IMG/VR virus record: IMGVR_UViG_3300042549_005625
Location: 1-40,103 of that record
Source of the DNA: a virus
DNA: 40,103 bases
Strand: one strand, 5' to 3'
Part shown: piece after piece, positions 21,217 through 28,652 of the stretch
Layout of the letters: each line of letters opens with the position of its first letter
How positions within the stretch are numbered: the first letter of the stretch is position 1
Notes under the pieces: generated by a model
Databases searched by the model: none
Told to the model about the DNA's origin: nothing
What the model saw: the letters and a program-made list of their open reading frames with translations, nothing else
Translations under genes and position numbers: made by a program

Positions 21217-21500
21217 ACGTCAAATCTAACATAGGTACTAATTTTAGAATCCGGGAAAAAATACACAATGGAATCTTGAATTAAAACATGAGCAAGTGTA
21301 TCATTCATCACATCTTCATTGATGATATCACCTAAATAGATAACAACCTCCAACATAATAGAATTATCTGTTACTCCGGTTTTCATCGAGTGAACGATAA
21401 TTCGTGCCTTATCCCCATAGAATTCTCTAACCGCGTCTCCACGGAAATCGTTAATGTAACTTTCGATTAGGCGAAAGAATCTTCGTTTCTTATCTAACAT
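21213..21500 (-). CDS. Hypothetical protein, 95 aa
   Basis: Starts MLDKKRRFFRLIESYIND. Beta strands (ARIIVHSMKTG, IMLEVVIYLG, STYVRFDV) separated by one helix, the same layout as several small proteins here. Convergent with 20905. No known family. Confidence 0.65.
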   Translation of the reverse strand: MLDKKRRFFRLIESYINDFRGDAVREFYGDKARIIVHSMKTGVTDNSIMLEVVIYLGDIINEDVMNDTLAHVLIQDSIVYFFPDSKISTYVRFDV

Positions 21501-21539
21501 AATAAGAAATATAGTTAATTTTTTTGATTTGAAAACAAA

Positions 21540-21686
21540 CTATTTACCTTGTCCTTTGTATGACTTCTTGTAGTTTTTAGATTGTTTTAACTTAGATGTC
21601 TTAGTTTTTGAATGAACACCCGGACGACTAACTTTTGAAGTCTCTAATTTAACTGATGAGTTTGAACCTGTATTAACTTTTGCCAT
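21540..21686 (-). CDS. Small basic protein, 48 aa
   Basis: MAKVNTGSNSSVKLETSK, then SRPGVHSKTKTSK and KNYKKSYKGQGK. Strongly basic and probably disordered. The RPGVH-x-K-(S/T)-K-(T/x)-S-K pattern recurs in small proteins of Bacteroidota phages and hosts (recalled, not checked). A minus-strand TATTTAT box lies upstream. Nucleic-acid binding is possible. Confidence 0.65.
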   Translation of the reverse strand: MAKVNTGSNSSVKLETSKVSRPGVHSKTKTSKLKQSKNYKKSYKGQGK

Positions 21687-21702
21687 GTTATAAGTTTTTT
21701 AG

Positions 21703-21709
21703 ATAAATA
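21703..21709 (-). promoter_or_regulatory. TATTTAT box (longer spacing)
   Basis: Minus-strand TATTTAT, 16 nt before the ATG at 21686. Confidence 0.45.
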
Positions 21710-21721
21710 GTGTTTTTTTGA

Positions 21722-21729
21722 TATTTATT
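21722..21729 (+). promoter_or_regulatory. TATTTAT box (longer spacing)
   Basis: TATTTATT beginning 30 nt before the ATG at 21752; back to back with the divergent box at 21703. Confidence 0.4.
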
Positions 21730-21751
21730 GTTAAGTAAATTACCAAATACT

Positions 21752-22003
21752 ATGAAAAAATTTTTTAGCGAGTTATTCAATGATAGTAACTCAATTAATG
21801 AGAAAAGTGTTGTTGGCTTTTTAGCCTTCATCATGATGACTGTATTCGCAATTGCGGATATTGTCACAGGTTATTTAGGTCAAGACCTAGTAATAAACGA
21901 GTTTATCTTCAACGCCTTTATGTGGTTAGTTTTAGGTTCATTTGGTATCGGTTCGGTAGACAAATGGATTAACAAAGGTAAAGGTGAAGAAACTGAAGAG
22001 TAA
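21752..22003 (+). CDS. Two-TM holin-like membrane protein, 83 aa
   Basis: Start ATG at 21752 (a TTG at 21728 is possible). Two hydrophobic segments, about residues 20-42 (SVVGFLAFIMMTVFAIADIV) and 50-70 (FIFNAFMWLVLGSFGIGSV), then a charged C-terminus (DKWINKGKGEETEE). Size, two helices and charged tail suit a class II-type holin; the endolysin lies 4.4 kb away on the other strand. No sequence family recognised, so holin remains a proposal. Confidence 0.7.
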   Translation: MKKFFSELFNDSNSINEKSVVGFLAFIMMTVFAIADIVTGYLGQDLVINEFIFNAFMWLVLGSFGIGSVDKWINKGKGEETEE

Positions 22004-22010
22004 ATTAACT

Positions 22011-22036
22011 AACCCCTCCTAATCGAGGGGTTTTTT
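22011..22036 (+). terminator. Intrinsic terminator
   Basis: 8-bp stem AACCCCTC with GAGGGGTT, 6-nt loop, six T. Confidence 0.85.
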
Positions 22037-22047
22037 ATTTATTGAGG

Positions 22048-22058
22048 TATTTATAAAT
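22048..22058 (+). promoter_or_regulatory. TATTTAT box, 11 nt before ATG
   Basis: TATTTATAAAT abuts the ATG at 22059, after a terminator. Confidence 0.65.
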
Positions 22059-23039
22059 ATGAAAATTAAAATTACCGAATCTCAATTTAATTTATACTTA
22101 AAGGAACAAAATATTGTAGATGTTGCAAAATCTTTAGAGGTTGTTATGCCGACAATTTCCCCAATTCCAAAAAGTAAAACACAAGCGGCTAAGGTTATAC
22201 CAAAAATATTAAATTCTGAGGGTATTGGTACTTATGATTTTTCTACTGACGGGACTGACGTTAATTTAAATTTAGATGTTAAAAAAATGGTTGATAGAAT
22301 TCGATTTTATCAATATTTTATTAGTTTACAAGAGGAAACTGATGGTCGTGGGTTCTTCTTTGAAGGTTTGATGGCTGGGTTATTTACCGGTGGAGTTGCA
22401 ATACCAACAACTGAAGGTAATCGAGAAGGTACTATGGCTGACATTATGATTGAAGGGGTTCCTTATTCTGTTAAACTCACAATTCCCGGGGAAAGATATT
22501 CACTAGGGTCATTAAATAAAGGTTTAAAAGTTGCGTTACAAGGTATTTCAGAAGATGATACATTATCAGTTGAAGGTATTAAAAAACCATATGATTTAAT
22601 GAAAAAAGGACCTGAATATGATTTTTATAAAAATCAAATGATGCAAGTTTCTTTTAATAATGTAAATTGGATATTTGGAGTATTACCTAAAACGGGAAAT
22701 GTTATTGAATACACTGTAAAAAATAACGAAGAAGTTATGGATATGTTGTTGAGAAAAGCAAATTCAGGTAAAGTTAGTTCTTCGATATCATTATCTCATA
22801 ATGATGCTCTATCAGGAAATAGAAAAACTATTACTTTTCCGATTATAGATGTAAATAAAATAAATAACTTTAGGTATAACAAAGAAAGAGGTCAAAAAGT
22901 TGATAAAATTGCTGAATTATTTGGAAAATATTCAAAAAATATTCGTTATGATGTTTTGGAGTATATTAGAAAAAATCCTGACGCTTTCTTAAAAAGAGTT
23001 ATAAATTTATATGGTGACAGATTGAAAGATTTAATATAA
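22059..23039 (+). CDS. ITES-type protein with PD-(D/E)XK-like nuclease signature, 326 aa
   Basis: Starts MKIKITESQFNLYLKEQN. Residues 98-140 hold GFFFEGLMAGLF (Glu102 on a helix), MADIMIEG (Asp128) and PYSVKL (Ser137-x-Lys139), the spacing of a PD-(D/E)XK nuclease core in which Ser replaces the second acid. The following region LGSLNKGLKVALQG is basic. Predicted DNA cleavage is inferred from this pattern only. With the capsid-targeting-like leader it could be an injected nuclease attacking host or rival DNA. Box at 11 nt, own transcription unit. Confidence 0.7.
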   Translation: MKIKITESQFNLYLKEQNIVDVAKSLEVVMPTISPIPKSKTQAAKVIPKILNSEGIGTYDFSTDGTDVNLNLDVKKMVDRIRFYQYFISLQEETDGRGFFFEGLMAGLFTGGVAIPTTEGNREGTMADIMIEGVPYSVKLTIPGERYSLGSLNKGLKVALQGISEDDTLSVEGIKKPYDLMKKGPEYDFYKNQMMQVSFNNVNWIFGVLPKTGNVIEYTVKNNEEVMDMLLRKANSGKVSSSISLSHNDALSGNRKTITFPIIDVNKINNFRYNKERGQKVDKIAELFGKYSKNIRYDVLEYIRKNPDAFLKRVINLYGDRLKDLI

Positions 23040-23044
23040 TTTTA

Positions 23045-23052
23045 TATCTTTG
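23045..23052 (+). promoter_or_regulatory. Host-type promoter box TATCTTTG, leaderless spacing
   Basis: TATCTTTG ends 5 nt before the ATG at 23058, so transcription would start about at the AUG. Confidence 0.6.
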
Positions 23053-23057
23053 CACCT

Positions 23058-23285
23058 ATGGCAATAGAAGTTACTAAAAACACAAAAAGACAAGTAGTTT
23101 ACGAGGATGAACAAACAACTACCATTTGGAAGTATGACTCATCTGTAACAACTTTTGGACCCGTAGAGGTCGAAATTCGGTATAAAAAGGGGTATGAATG
23201 GTCTGACCCATCGAAGAAAAAAACTTTAGGCGAATTAGCTAAAGAAGATAAAAAAAGAACTACAAGGAAATCAAAGGTTTCTTAA
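23058..23285 (+). CDS. Hypothetical protein, 75 aa
   Basis: Starts MAIEVTKNTKRQVVYEDE; beta-rich N-terminal half and a Lys/Arg-rich tail (TTRKSKVS). Overlaps by 15 nt the convergent gene 23271. No known family. Confidence 0.65.
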   Translation: MAIEVTKNTKRQVVYEDEQTTTIWKYDSSVTTFGPVEVEIRYKKGYEWSDPSKKKTLGELAKEDKKRTTRKSKVS

Positions 23286-23906
23286 TTGTTTGTCTATAAG
23301 GAATTTTAGACTAACAAGAGTGTCTTTGTCTAATTTAGGTATGAGTTTTTCAGTGTTTTCTAATAATTTTCTTGGATTACGAGATTCTCGTAGATTATTT
23401 GGTGCGTCTTTAACTATATCAATTTCCCAATCATTCATTTCAAAATTATCATATTCGGTATCTTTTAAAACACCGGAATAAATATCCCAATCATCGTTGT
23501 TTCTTTGTAAATATAAAGAATCTCTCACCCAATCTTTATCATAACATGAGAAAAGAGTTTCATAATATTCGATATATGTACAACTACCTTGAGAAGTGTA
23601 TTTAACCAAATAATCTTTGGGTTGTGGAATTATAAGTTGTTCTATAATTGACTTATCTCCATTAGATATTCGAGAAAGTAAACCACTATTAATTTCTAAA
23701 AATTTAATAAAAAACTGAACATCTTCTTCGACCACTGATTCGTTAAAATACGTGGATACTTGTTTAAGTATATCTTCATTAGAGTCGTATATGTCCTCAT
23801 AATTATGAGTAATATCATCCCATTCAAATCCGTCTTCGATAAGTTTATTCGCAATAAAAACTAATTGTTTTTTTGGGAATCTTGAAAAAGTACTTTGGTC
23901 TGCCAT
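23271..23906 (-). CDS. Hypothetical protein, 211 aa
   Basis: Starts MADQSTFSRFPKKQLVFI. Acidic, helical, Tyr/Asp-rich with two Cys. No catalytic motif or membrane segment seen. A minus-strand TATTTAT box at 11 nt provides its own start, although it lies downstream of the reverse block 24214-25916. Function unknown. Confidence 0.7.
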   Translation of the reverse strand: MADQSTFSRFPKKQLVFIANKLIEDGFEWDDITHNYEDIYDSNEDILKQVSTYFNESVVEEDVQFFIKFLEINSGLLSRISNGDKSIIEQLIIPQPKDYLVKYTSQGSCTYIEYYETLFSCYDKDWVRDSLYLQRNNDDWDIYSGVLKDTEYDNFEMNDWEIDIVKDAPNNLRESRNPRKLLENTEKLIPKLDKDTLVSLKFLIDKQLRNL

Positions 23907-23917
23907 ACTAATAAATA
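23907..23917 (-). promoter_or_regulatory. TATTTAT box, 11 nt before ATG
   Basis: Minus-strand TATTTATTAGT abuts the ATG of 23271-23906. Confidence 0.65.
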
Positions 23918-23930
23918 CAACAAAAGGTGG

Positions 23931-24230
23931 TTATTCACCACCTTTATGTTCTCTTTTTAAATAATCAACTAATTCTTGTAATTTGTCCGAATCTTCCGGG
24001 TTAAAGATAAATTCATCAAAAGCTCCGTATTTACATTGCCTCCCAAAGATATATCTCAAACCATAAGCAACTCGTTCCCAAAAAGGTCGTTTGTTTAAAT
24101 GAATGTGAAAATAACACATAGGGTGTGCTAACCCATTATCTAATTCATCTTCTTCATAAAGAATGACTAATTGATGTTCAGTTGAATGACAACTACAAAT
24201 TAATAAATCTTTTTTATTTTCCATCTTCAA
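23931..24230 (-). CDS. Hypothetical protein, 99 aa
   Basis: Starts MKMENKKDLLICSCHSTE (or at the second Met). CSCHSTEH and CYFHIHLN could form a Cys/His metal site; KRPFWERVAYGLRYIFGR, CKYGAFDEFIF looks like a conserved phage-protein block, but I cannot name it. Overlaps the metallophosphoesterase stop by 17 nt, so the two are translationally coupled. Confidence 0.7.
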   Translation of the reverse strand: MKMENKKDLLICSCHSTEHQLVILYEEDELDNGLAHPMCYFHIHLNKRPFWERVAYGLRYIFGRQCKYGAFDEFIFNPEDSDKLQELVDYLKREHKGGE

Positions 24231-24918
24231 TAAAATTTACTTCGTTTGTGTCCGGATTCCAATCAATAGTCATTGGTCTTTGTGCGTAATTATATCTTTC
24301 ATCTAATACTGCAGAATTAAAATGATGAGTATTATTTTTCATAACATAACCATATCCTGTGTGGATATGACCAACATTGTGAAGTTTAACATTCAATCTT
24401 TCTAATCTTTCTGCCAATAGTTCACAACCTAAATTATTGTGTCTTCTACCTTCAACAGTGTCTAATATACCAAACGCAGGTCCGTGAGTAAGTAAGATAT
24501 CAGTATCATCAGGAATTCCTTCCCATTTACCTGACAAAGCAATACCATTTTTTTGTAAATTGAAAGCCCAATCGTGAAACCAAGGTTGCCAAGGACTACC
24601 GTAGATTTTTACTTCTCTTTCATCACCAACTTTGATTACCAATTCACTATCTTGAAGGTATGTAATTCCGGTGTAGAAATCTAAAATCTCTTTTACCTTC
24701 TCAACATTGTCTTGGAAACCCCAATCGTGGTTCCCTGCGATGAATACCTTGTGAGTATAACCTTCAATGTTGTTAAACCATTTACAGAACTCTCTAATTT
24801 CGTGTTCGTAACCCATAGATGATATATCACCACTATGTACCAATAAATCACCACCCGGTAAATCACCGGTAATTTGTTTGTGTTTGTTGTGTGTGTCTGA
24901 AATAAGTGTTACTCTCAT
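24214..24918 (-). CDS. Calcineurin-like metallophosphoesterase, 234 aa
   Basis: All the motifs are present in order: DTHN (8-11), GDIS (about 30-33), GNHDW (61-65), LLTHGP (about 143-148) and GHIHTGYG (about 187-194), each supplying metal ligands. Related enzymes cleave phosphodiesters, 2',3'-cyclic nucleotides or 5' ends; the substrate here is unknown. Cytoplasmic. First gene after a host-type TATCTTTG box, coupled to 23931. Possible function in RNA or nucleotide metabolism together with the P-loop kinase at 13518. Confidence 0.9.
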   Translation of the reverse strand: MRVTLISDTHNKHKQITGDLPGGDLLVHSGDISSMGYEHEIREFCKWFNNIEGYTHKVFIAGNHDWGFQDNVEKVKEILDFYTGITYLQDSELVIKVGDEREVKIYGSPWQPWFHDWAFNLQKNGIALSGKWEGIPDDTDILLTHGPAFGILDTVEGRRHNNLGCELLAERLERLNVKLHNVGHIHTGYGYVMKNNTHHFNSAVLDERYNYAQRPMTIDWNPDTNEVNFIEDGK

Positions 24919-24934
24919 TAGTTCTAATTTTTTA

Positions 24935-24942
24935 CAAAGATA
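24935..24942 (-). promoter_or_regulatory. Host-type promoter box TATCTTTG
   Basis: Minus-strand TATCTTTG, 16 nt before the ATG of the metallophosphoesterase. Confidence 0.6.
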
Positions 24943-24954
24943 ATAAAAAGATTT

Positions 24955-25149
24955 TTAATCTTCATCATAATCTTTCCTATCTTCATCTTTATCCCAAAGA
25001 TTAATATCTAATTTGTCATCTTCATTCCAATCTAACCAATCTTCTCCTTTATAATCAGGGTGATTTTTTTGCATATTTGTAATTGCGTTAACCCATAAAA
25101 TGGATATAACAAGAACAACAATAAACATCAATAAATAAACTTTCCACAT
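24955..25149 (-). CDS. Single-TM protein with acidic tail, 64 aa
   Basis: Residues 3-22 (KVYLLMFIVVLVISILWVNA) form a membrane helix; the tail is rich in Asp, Glu and Trp (DWLDWNEDDKLD). Two nt after the stop of the 31-aa membrane protein. Unknown function. Confidence 0.65.
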   Translation of the reverse strand: MWKVYLLMFIVVLVISILWVNAITNMQKNHPDYKGEDWLDWNEDDKLDINLWDKDEDRKDYDED

Positions 25150-25151
25150 AA

Positions 25152-25247
25152 CTATTTCTTTTTAATTTCGTCTACAATTAAGGCTATAACCATGGTTGCA
25201 ATTAATGACCCCATAATAACTAAACCAATGTAAGATTCTGATTCCAT
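25152..25247 (-). CDS. Tiny single-TM protein, 31 aa
   Basis: MESESYIGLVIMGSLIAT, then MVIALIVDEIKKK: one membrane helix with charged ends. Supported by an upstream TATTTAT box and tight linkage to 24955. Unknown function. Confidence 0.5.
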   Translation of the reverse strand: MESESYIGLVIMGSLIATMVIALIVDEIKKK

Positions 25248-25262
25248 ATTTACAATTTACTG

Positions 25263-25269
25263 ATAAATA
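25263..25269 (-). promoter_or_regulatory. TATTTAT box (longer spacing)
   Basis: Minus-strand TATTTAT, 15 nt before the ATG at 25247. Confidence 0.4.
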
Positions 25270-25280
25270 TGGTGGTCAGA

Positions 25281-25916
25281 TTAATCCCACCATCCTTCGA
25301 TGTTTTCTTCCATTATTTTAAACAACAATTTTCTAACTCTATCGTGATTGATGTATCCGATATTCATAGCAATTAATTGTTTATCATCCTCACGTCCTTC
25401 TCTATCAATAGGACCTTCACCATTTAACACTCTTTTGTAAATTAATGGGTATTTTTTGAAATAATCATCAAAATTCTCTTCCAATGTTCTTGATTCCCAA
25501 GATGATAATCTTTCGTCACCCGGAATTGGCTCAAACCAATGTTTTGTTTTATGATAATCTGAGTATTCTGACGAATAAAACTCATCTTGAACCAATTTCA
25601 TTAGTTTAACACACAATTTCATTCTTTTTGCGTCTAACTGAGCTCGAGTATGTAAATCTCTACGACCAATATAGTCGGATTGAGACGATAATTTGTGTTT
25701 CATTATCTCAAAAATGTAATGACTATCCCAATTTCGGTCTTTCCATATGATTGGGAACCAATAAATTAGGTTTTTTACACCTCTTTTGAATTCAAGATGT
25801 AAATATTTCCCTTCGTGGTCCCACCATAATGGAATAAACCGTAATTTTCTTACAATCCATGGTTGTTTTTCACGTTTTTCCGCCCATTGTTCAAATATGT
25901 CTTTTTCTGGTTCCAT
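25281..25916 (-). CDS. Conserved-looking phage protein, 211 aa
   Basis: Starts MEPEKDIFEQWAEKREKQ. Blocks FKRGVKNLIYWFPIIWKD, WDSHYIFEIMKHKL and RMKLCVKLMKLV resemble, from memory, a conserved hypothetical family of large phages and bacteria, without known function. Trp-rich and basic; no membrane helix despite WFPIIW. Host-type promoter box upstream. Confidence 0.75.
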   Translation of the reverse strand: MEPEKDIFEQWAEKREKQPWIVRKLRFIPLWWDHEGKYLHLEFKRGVKNLIYWFPIIWKDRNWDSHYIFEIMKHKLSSQSDYIGRRDLHTRAQLDAKRMKLCVKLMKLVQDEFYSSEYSDYHKTKHWFEPIPGDERLSSWESRTLEENFDDYFKKYPLIYKRVLNGEGPIDREGREDDKQLIAMNIGYINHDRVRKLLFKIMEENIEGWWD

Positions 25917-25932
25917 TTTTTAATATTTTTTA

Positions 25933-25940
25933 CAAAGATA
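25933..25940 (-). promoter_or_regulatory. Host-type promoter box TATCTTTG
   Basis: Minus-strand TATCTTTG, 16 nt before the ATG at 25916. Confidence 0.6.
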
Positions 25941-25950
25941 GTAAAAAAAT

Positions 25951-25980
25951 AAGACCCGTCAAAATAAATTTACGGGTCTT
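25951..25980 (-). terminator. Terminator upstream of the 25281 unit
   Basis: 9-bp stem AAGACCCGT with ACGGGTCTT, 12-nt loop, followed on the minus strand by a T-rich run. Separates the 26055 unit from the 25281 unit. Confidence 0.7.
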
Positions 25981-26046
25981 TTGGAAAAAGATATATGAGA
26001 ACACTCTCAAAGGAGTGGTGTGTATGAATAAATACACTAATATTCT

Positions 26047-26088
26047 AAAAAAGTTCAGTTAGTCGTATTGTGAACGAACTTTTTTTTG
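26047..26088 (-). terminator. Long-loop hairpin with T-runs on both strands
   Basis: 10-bp stem AAAAAAGTTC (26047-26056) with GAACTTTTTT (26076-26085), 19-nt loop. Overlaps the end of the 26055 gene. Confidence 0.5.
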
Positions 26089-26318
26089 AATGTTATAGAA
26101 ATTCTTTTTTGATGAAAACTACTCCAAAAATTATTTCTCAATCTTCTTAAGAATTTTGATTCAATACTATTAACTCCGGTATCCAAATGATTAATAACCC
26201 AAAGATTAAAACATTTTTCTGCACAGTCTAAATGTTCTCTTGTTTGAGAAGATTCTAAAACTTTTACCGTCCATTTATAGTTGGTAAGTGCCACTTTTAA
26301 GTTAGTAGATATTGCCAT
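26055..26318 (-). CDS. Hypothetical protein, 87 aa
   Basis: Starts MAISTNLKVALTNYKWTV. Basic and helical; the middle EHLDCAEKCFNLWVINHL has two Cys. No known motif. Host-type TACCTTTG box upstream, long hairpin at its end. Confidence 0.65.
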   Translation of the reverse strand: MAISTNLKVALTNYKWTVKVLESSQTREHLDCAEKCFNLWVINHLDTGVNSIESKFLRRLRNNFWSSFHQKRISITFKKKFVHNTTN

Positions 26319-26336
26319 AGTTTTATTTTTTTTTTA

Positions 26337-26344
26337 CAAAGGTA
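26337..26344 (-). promoter_or_regulatory. Host-type promoter box TACCTTTG
   Basis: Minus-strand TACCTTTG, 18 nt before the ATG at 26318. Confidence 0.55.
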
Positions 26345-26369
26345 ATGAAAAAAATAAAATATCAAAAAA

Positions 26370-27191
26370 TTATTTTAATAAATTATAATATTCTTTAAAA
26401 TGTTTAATTCTATCAGGTAAACCAATAGTTCCACCATTCACTCTTTTAGTTACTGCCGTTACTGTTGCGTCGTCAGCTCCTTTATCACAAATAGACCAAA
26501 GTTTGTTTGAGTCAAAGAAGAATGCCGCAGATGCTAATGGATATTTTGTTGCAACCAAATCAGGATTTGATACAGTATCTTCACCGATAAATTTCGCGAA
26601 GTTTGTATAGTTTTGTTTTCCTGTTAATTGAATATAACCTCTACCTCTGAATTTAAACCCATCTTTTGTTGATTCATCACCATTACCCATTCTTCCACCA
26701 TATACTTTTGATGCAATTTTTTCAGGGTTTCTTGCGTAAGATTCTGCTAAGTTGCCCGGAAAGTATTTTGGGAAGATTTTTTTAAGACCATCCGCAGAAT
26801 AATTTACATTTTCAGAAACTGCTTTAAATCCACCTGATTCATGACCACATTGTGCCAAGAAATGAGCTAATCTTAATGGATTAGTGATGTTGAATTTTTT
26901 TGCAGTGTCAGGTATTTGAGCAATTACTGATTCCGGAATGTGTCCTTTTAATTTTTCTAATTTGAATGGTCCTCCCGATGGAATAACTACATCTTCTTTA
27001 ATGATTTCCCCCGGAAACATCTTTTTCCAAGTTCCATCACCAACAATCCCGTCAGATGTTAATCCATTTTTAGTTTGCCATTCTTTAACCAATTTCTCAG
27101 TTCCAGGTCCAAAAACACCATCGGGTGTTGTTCCTAATTTTGATTGAAGTTTTTTAACTTCTTCGCCTTTTGAGCCATTTTTTAGTATCAT
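26370..27191 (-). CDS. Endolysin: peptidoglycan-binding domain plus GH19 domain, 273 aa
   Basis: Residues 4-60 form a PGBD1 repeat (GSKGEEVKKLQSKLG ... TPDGVFGPGTEKLVKEWQ). Residues about 85-270 are a GH19 chitinase/lysozyme domain: AHFLAQCGHESGGF with catalytic Glu118 and FRGRGYIQLTGKQNY (181-195). It cleaves beta-1,4 bonds in peptidoglycan at lysis. No signal peptide, so it needs a holin. Ordering N-terminal binding then C-terminal catalysis is standard. Minus-strand TATTTATA box 22 nt upstream suggests late expression with the neighbours. Confidence 0.95.
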   Translation of the reverse strand: MILKNGSKGEEVKKLQSKLGTTPDGVFGPGTEKLVKEWQTKNGLTSDGIVGDGTWKKMFPGEIIKEDVVIPSGGPFKLEKLKGHIPESVIAQIPDTAKKFNITNPLRLAHFLAQCGHESGGFKAVSENVNYSADGLKKIFPKYFPGNLAESYARNPEKIASKVYGGRMGNGDESTKDGFKFRGRGYIQLTGKQNYTNFAKFIGEDTVSNPDLVATKYPLASAAFFFDSNKLWSICDKGADDATVTAVTKRVNGGTIGLPDRIKHFKEYYNLLK

Positions 27192-27212
27192 AGTAATTTA
27201 CGTTTTTATTAC

Positions 27213-27220
27213 TATAAATA
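27213..27220 (-). promoter_or_regulatory. TATTTAT box (longer spacing)
   Basis: Minus-strand TATTTATA, 21 nt before the ATG of the endolysin. Confidence 0.5.
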
Positions 27221-27228
27221 CTTTAACT

Positions 27229-28203
27229 TTAGTCCTTTTTACCCGTTCTTATTAAATAAAAATTTGAGGACCCACCATTTATTGGGGAATTAATGGTAAA
27301 ACTTTGAACACCGGGATAAGAATTTCTCAAATCATTAGTTGAAGAATTTAGTATTGAATATTGAGATGGTATTAAAATTCTTGAGTCAGGAATTGAATTT
27401 GTCCAAGAAGAAAATCTACCTGATTTTTTCATAAAAATGTAATATGAATCTGATATATTAATTCTACCATCATTATTAACATCATATCTATAATAATCTA
27501 ATGATGTTAATGTTCTTGATATTGATTTGGTGTTTGATTGTTGTGCGTCAATATTTTCTAATGAAGGTGGAGTGGATGGGGTACTAATTTGTAAATACCA
27601 TTCAACTGAAGGGTTTGAAGCTTCATTAATTGAGTATCTCCCATTGGAATCTGTGTAAACACTTTTTACGTATGCCCATTCCGTAAATGTTACAATATAC
27701 TCAAACTCCAAAACATATGGTAATGAAATATTAGGTAAATCATTCCATTTACCACCACCAACAAATTGAATATAATCTTCATTACCTGCGTTATTTGGTT
27801 CCCCACCATTCCAATTAGACCAAGAAAAGGGTTCATTTGTAACCCATCTCCAAGTACCTTCTGACACTTCATCTGTTAATCCAATCCAACCATTTGGCCA
27901 TAGATTAAATATAAAGTTATTCTCAGCGGGTGAAGTTACAGTAACTAAATGACCTCCCATGTTTAAACACGCCTGTCTTGCATCCGTCCAAGTCATAGAA
28001 CCGGTTGAACGATAATATGAATGTCCGTTATAATTATTTTGAGAGGTAAACCCATTTAAAGTTGGTGTTGTTCTTTTATACAACTTTACTTCCATATTTT
28101 GAATACCACCACCTACCGAGTTATAGATATAACCCGAGTAAGTAAAATTTTGACTCCAAGAGATTGTTGAAAATAAAAGTAATATGTAGAATAACTTTGT
28201 CAT
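27229..28203 (-). CDS. Secreted C-type lectin with dockerin-like EF-hand, 324 aa
   Basis: Signal peptide 1-18 (ends SWSQ). Residues 60-168 are a C-type lectin domain with WIGL (106-109), EPN (135-137, a mannose-type sugar-ligand motif) and WND (153-155). Residues 240-267 hold DVNNDGRINISD, a perfect Ca-binding dockerin/EF-hand loop, followed by the block SGRFSSW shared with the 627-aa protein at 32026. The C-terminus (RTGKKD) lacks a T9SS domain. Last gene of the exported cluster. A sugar-binding, possibly cell-surface-anchored adhesin is inferred. Phage C-type lectin folds are otherwise known in tail fibres and diversity-generating cassettes; no repeats of that sort are seen here. Confidence 0.85.
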   Translation of the reverse strand: MTKLFYILLLFSTISWSQNFTYSGYIYNSVGGGIQNMEVKLYKRTTPTLNGFTSQNNYNGHSYYRSTGSMTWTDARQACLNMGGHLVTVTSPAENNFIFNLWPNGWIGLTDEVSEGTWRWVTNEPFSWSNWNGGEPNNAGNEDYIQFVGGGKWNDLPNISLPYVLEFEYIVTFTEWAYVKSVYTDSNGRYSINEASNPSVEWYLQISTPSTPPSLENIDAQQSNTKSISRTLTSLDYYRYDVNNDGRINISDSYYIFMKKSGRFSSWTNSIPDSRILIPSQYSILNSSTNDLRNSYPGVQSFTINSPINGGSSNFYLIRTGKKD

Positions 28204-28650
28204 TTATAGTTCTAATGCGTTTTGTATTGCTTTTTTTAATGCCGAAGAAAATGCCGATTTTTCAAAAGGGAGATTTTCATCCTGTAATTCTATAAATGTT
28301 GATTTTACATCAGTATTTGAATCACCAACACCTTTATATTCTTTACCATCTTTAGTGATAATTAAAGTAACTATTGTTTTTTTTCTTTTTCTTTCAAATG
28401 GCCCTAATGATATACCGGTTGACGGAGCTTCAATACTTTCTATTAATACTGAAACAGGTTTACCGTCTTCGCATATTGTATTGTTAACTGATAATATTTC
28501 TTCAGTAATTTGTTTAACTCCTAAAGTGAATCTTTTTGGGTTAACACCTTCGATATCTCCATTGTTTTTAACTTCTTTAACTGTATAACAATTTTGAGAG
28601 AAAGATGTTAGTGAACCTAACATCAATAATGTAATTAATAATTTTTTCAT
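28204..28650 (-). CDS. Small exported protein, 148 aa
   Basis: Signal peptide 1-19 (ends TSFSQ), one Cys soon after (NCYTV). Mature part is beta-rich with the segment TIVTLIITKDGKEYKG and a C-terminal amphipathic helix (FSSALKKAIQNAL), a layout reminiscent of periplasmic accessory proteins of secretion systems such as CsgE/CsgF partners, but no sequence proof. It ends directly at the start of 27229 and lies 2 nt below the next gene in the cluster. Confidence 0.7.
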   Translation of the reverse strand: MKKLLITLLMLGSLTSFSQNCYTVKEVKNNGDIEGVNPKRFTLGVKQITEEILSVNNTICEDGKPVSVLIESIEAPSTGISLGPFERKRKKTIVTLIITKDGKEYKGVGDSNTDVKSTFIELQDENLPFEKSAFSSALKKAIQNALEL

Positions 28651-28652
28651 AT

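Noticed and set aside
26024-26062. Mini frame MNKYTNILKKFSS with a GGAG-like sequence upstream and a hairpin downstream
   Set aside because: Only about a dozen codons, no promoter seen, and it overlaps the end of the reverse gene 26055; could be a leader peptide but not supportable.
27529-28080. Diversity-generating retroelement target in the C-type lectin
   Set aside because: No template repeat, reverse transcriptase or adenine-biased variable region visible in the window.
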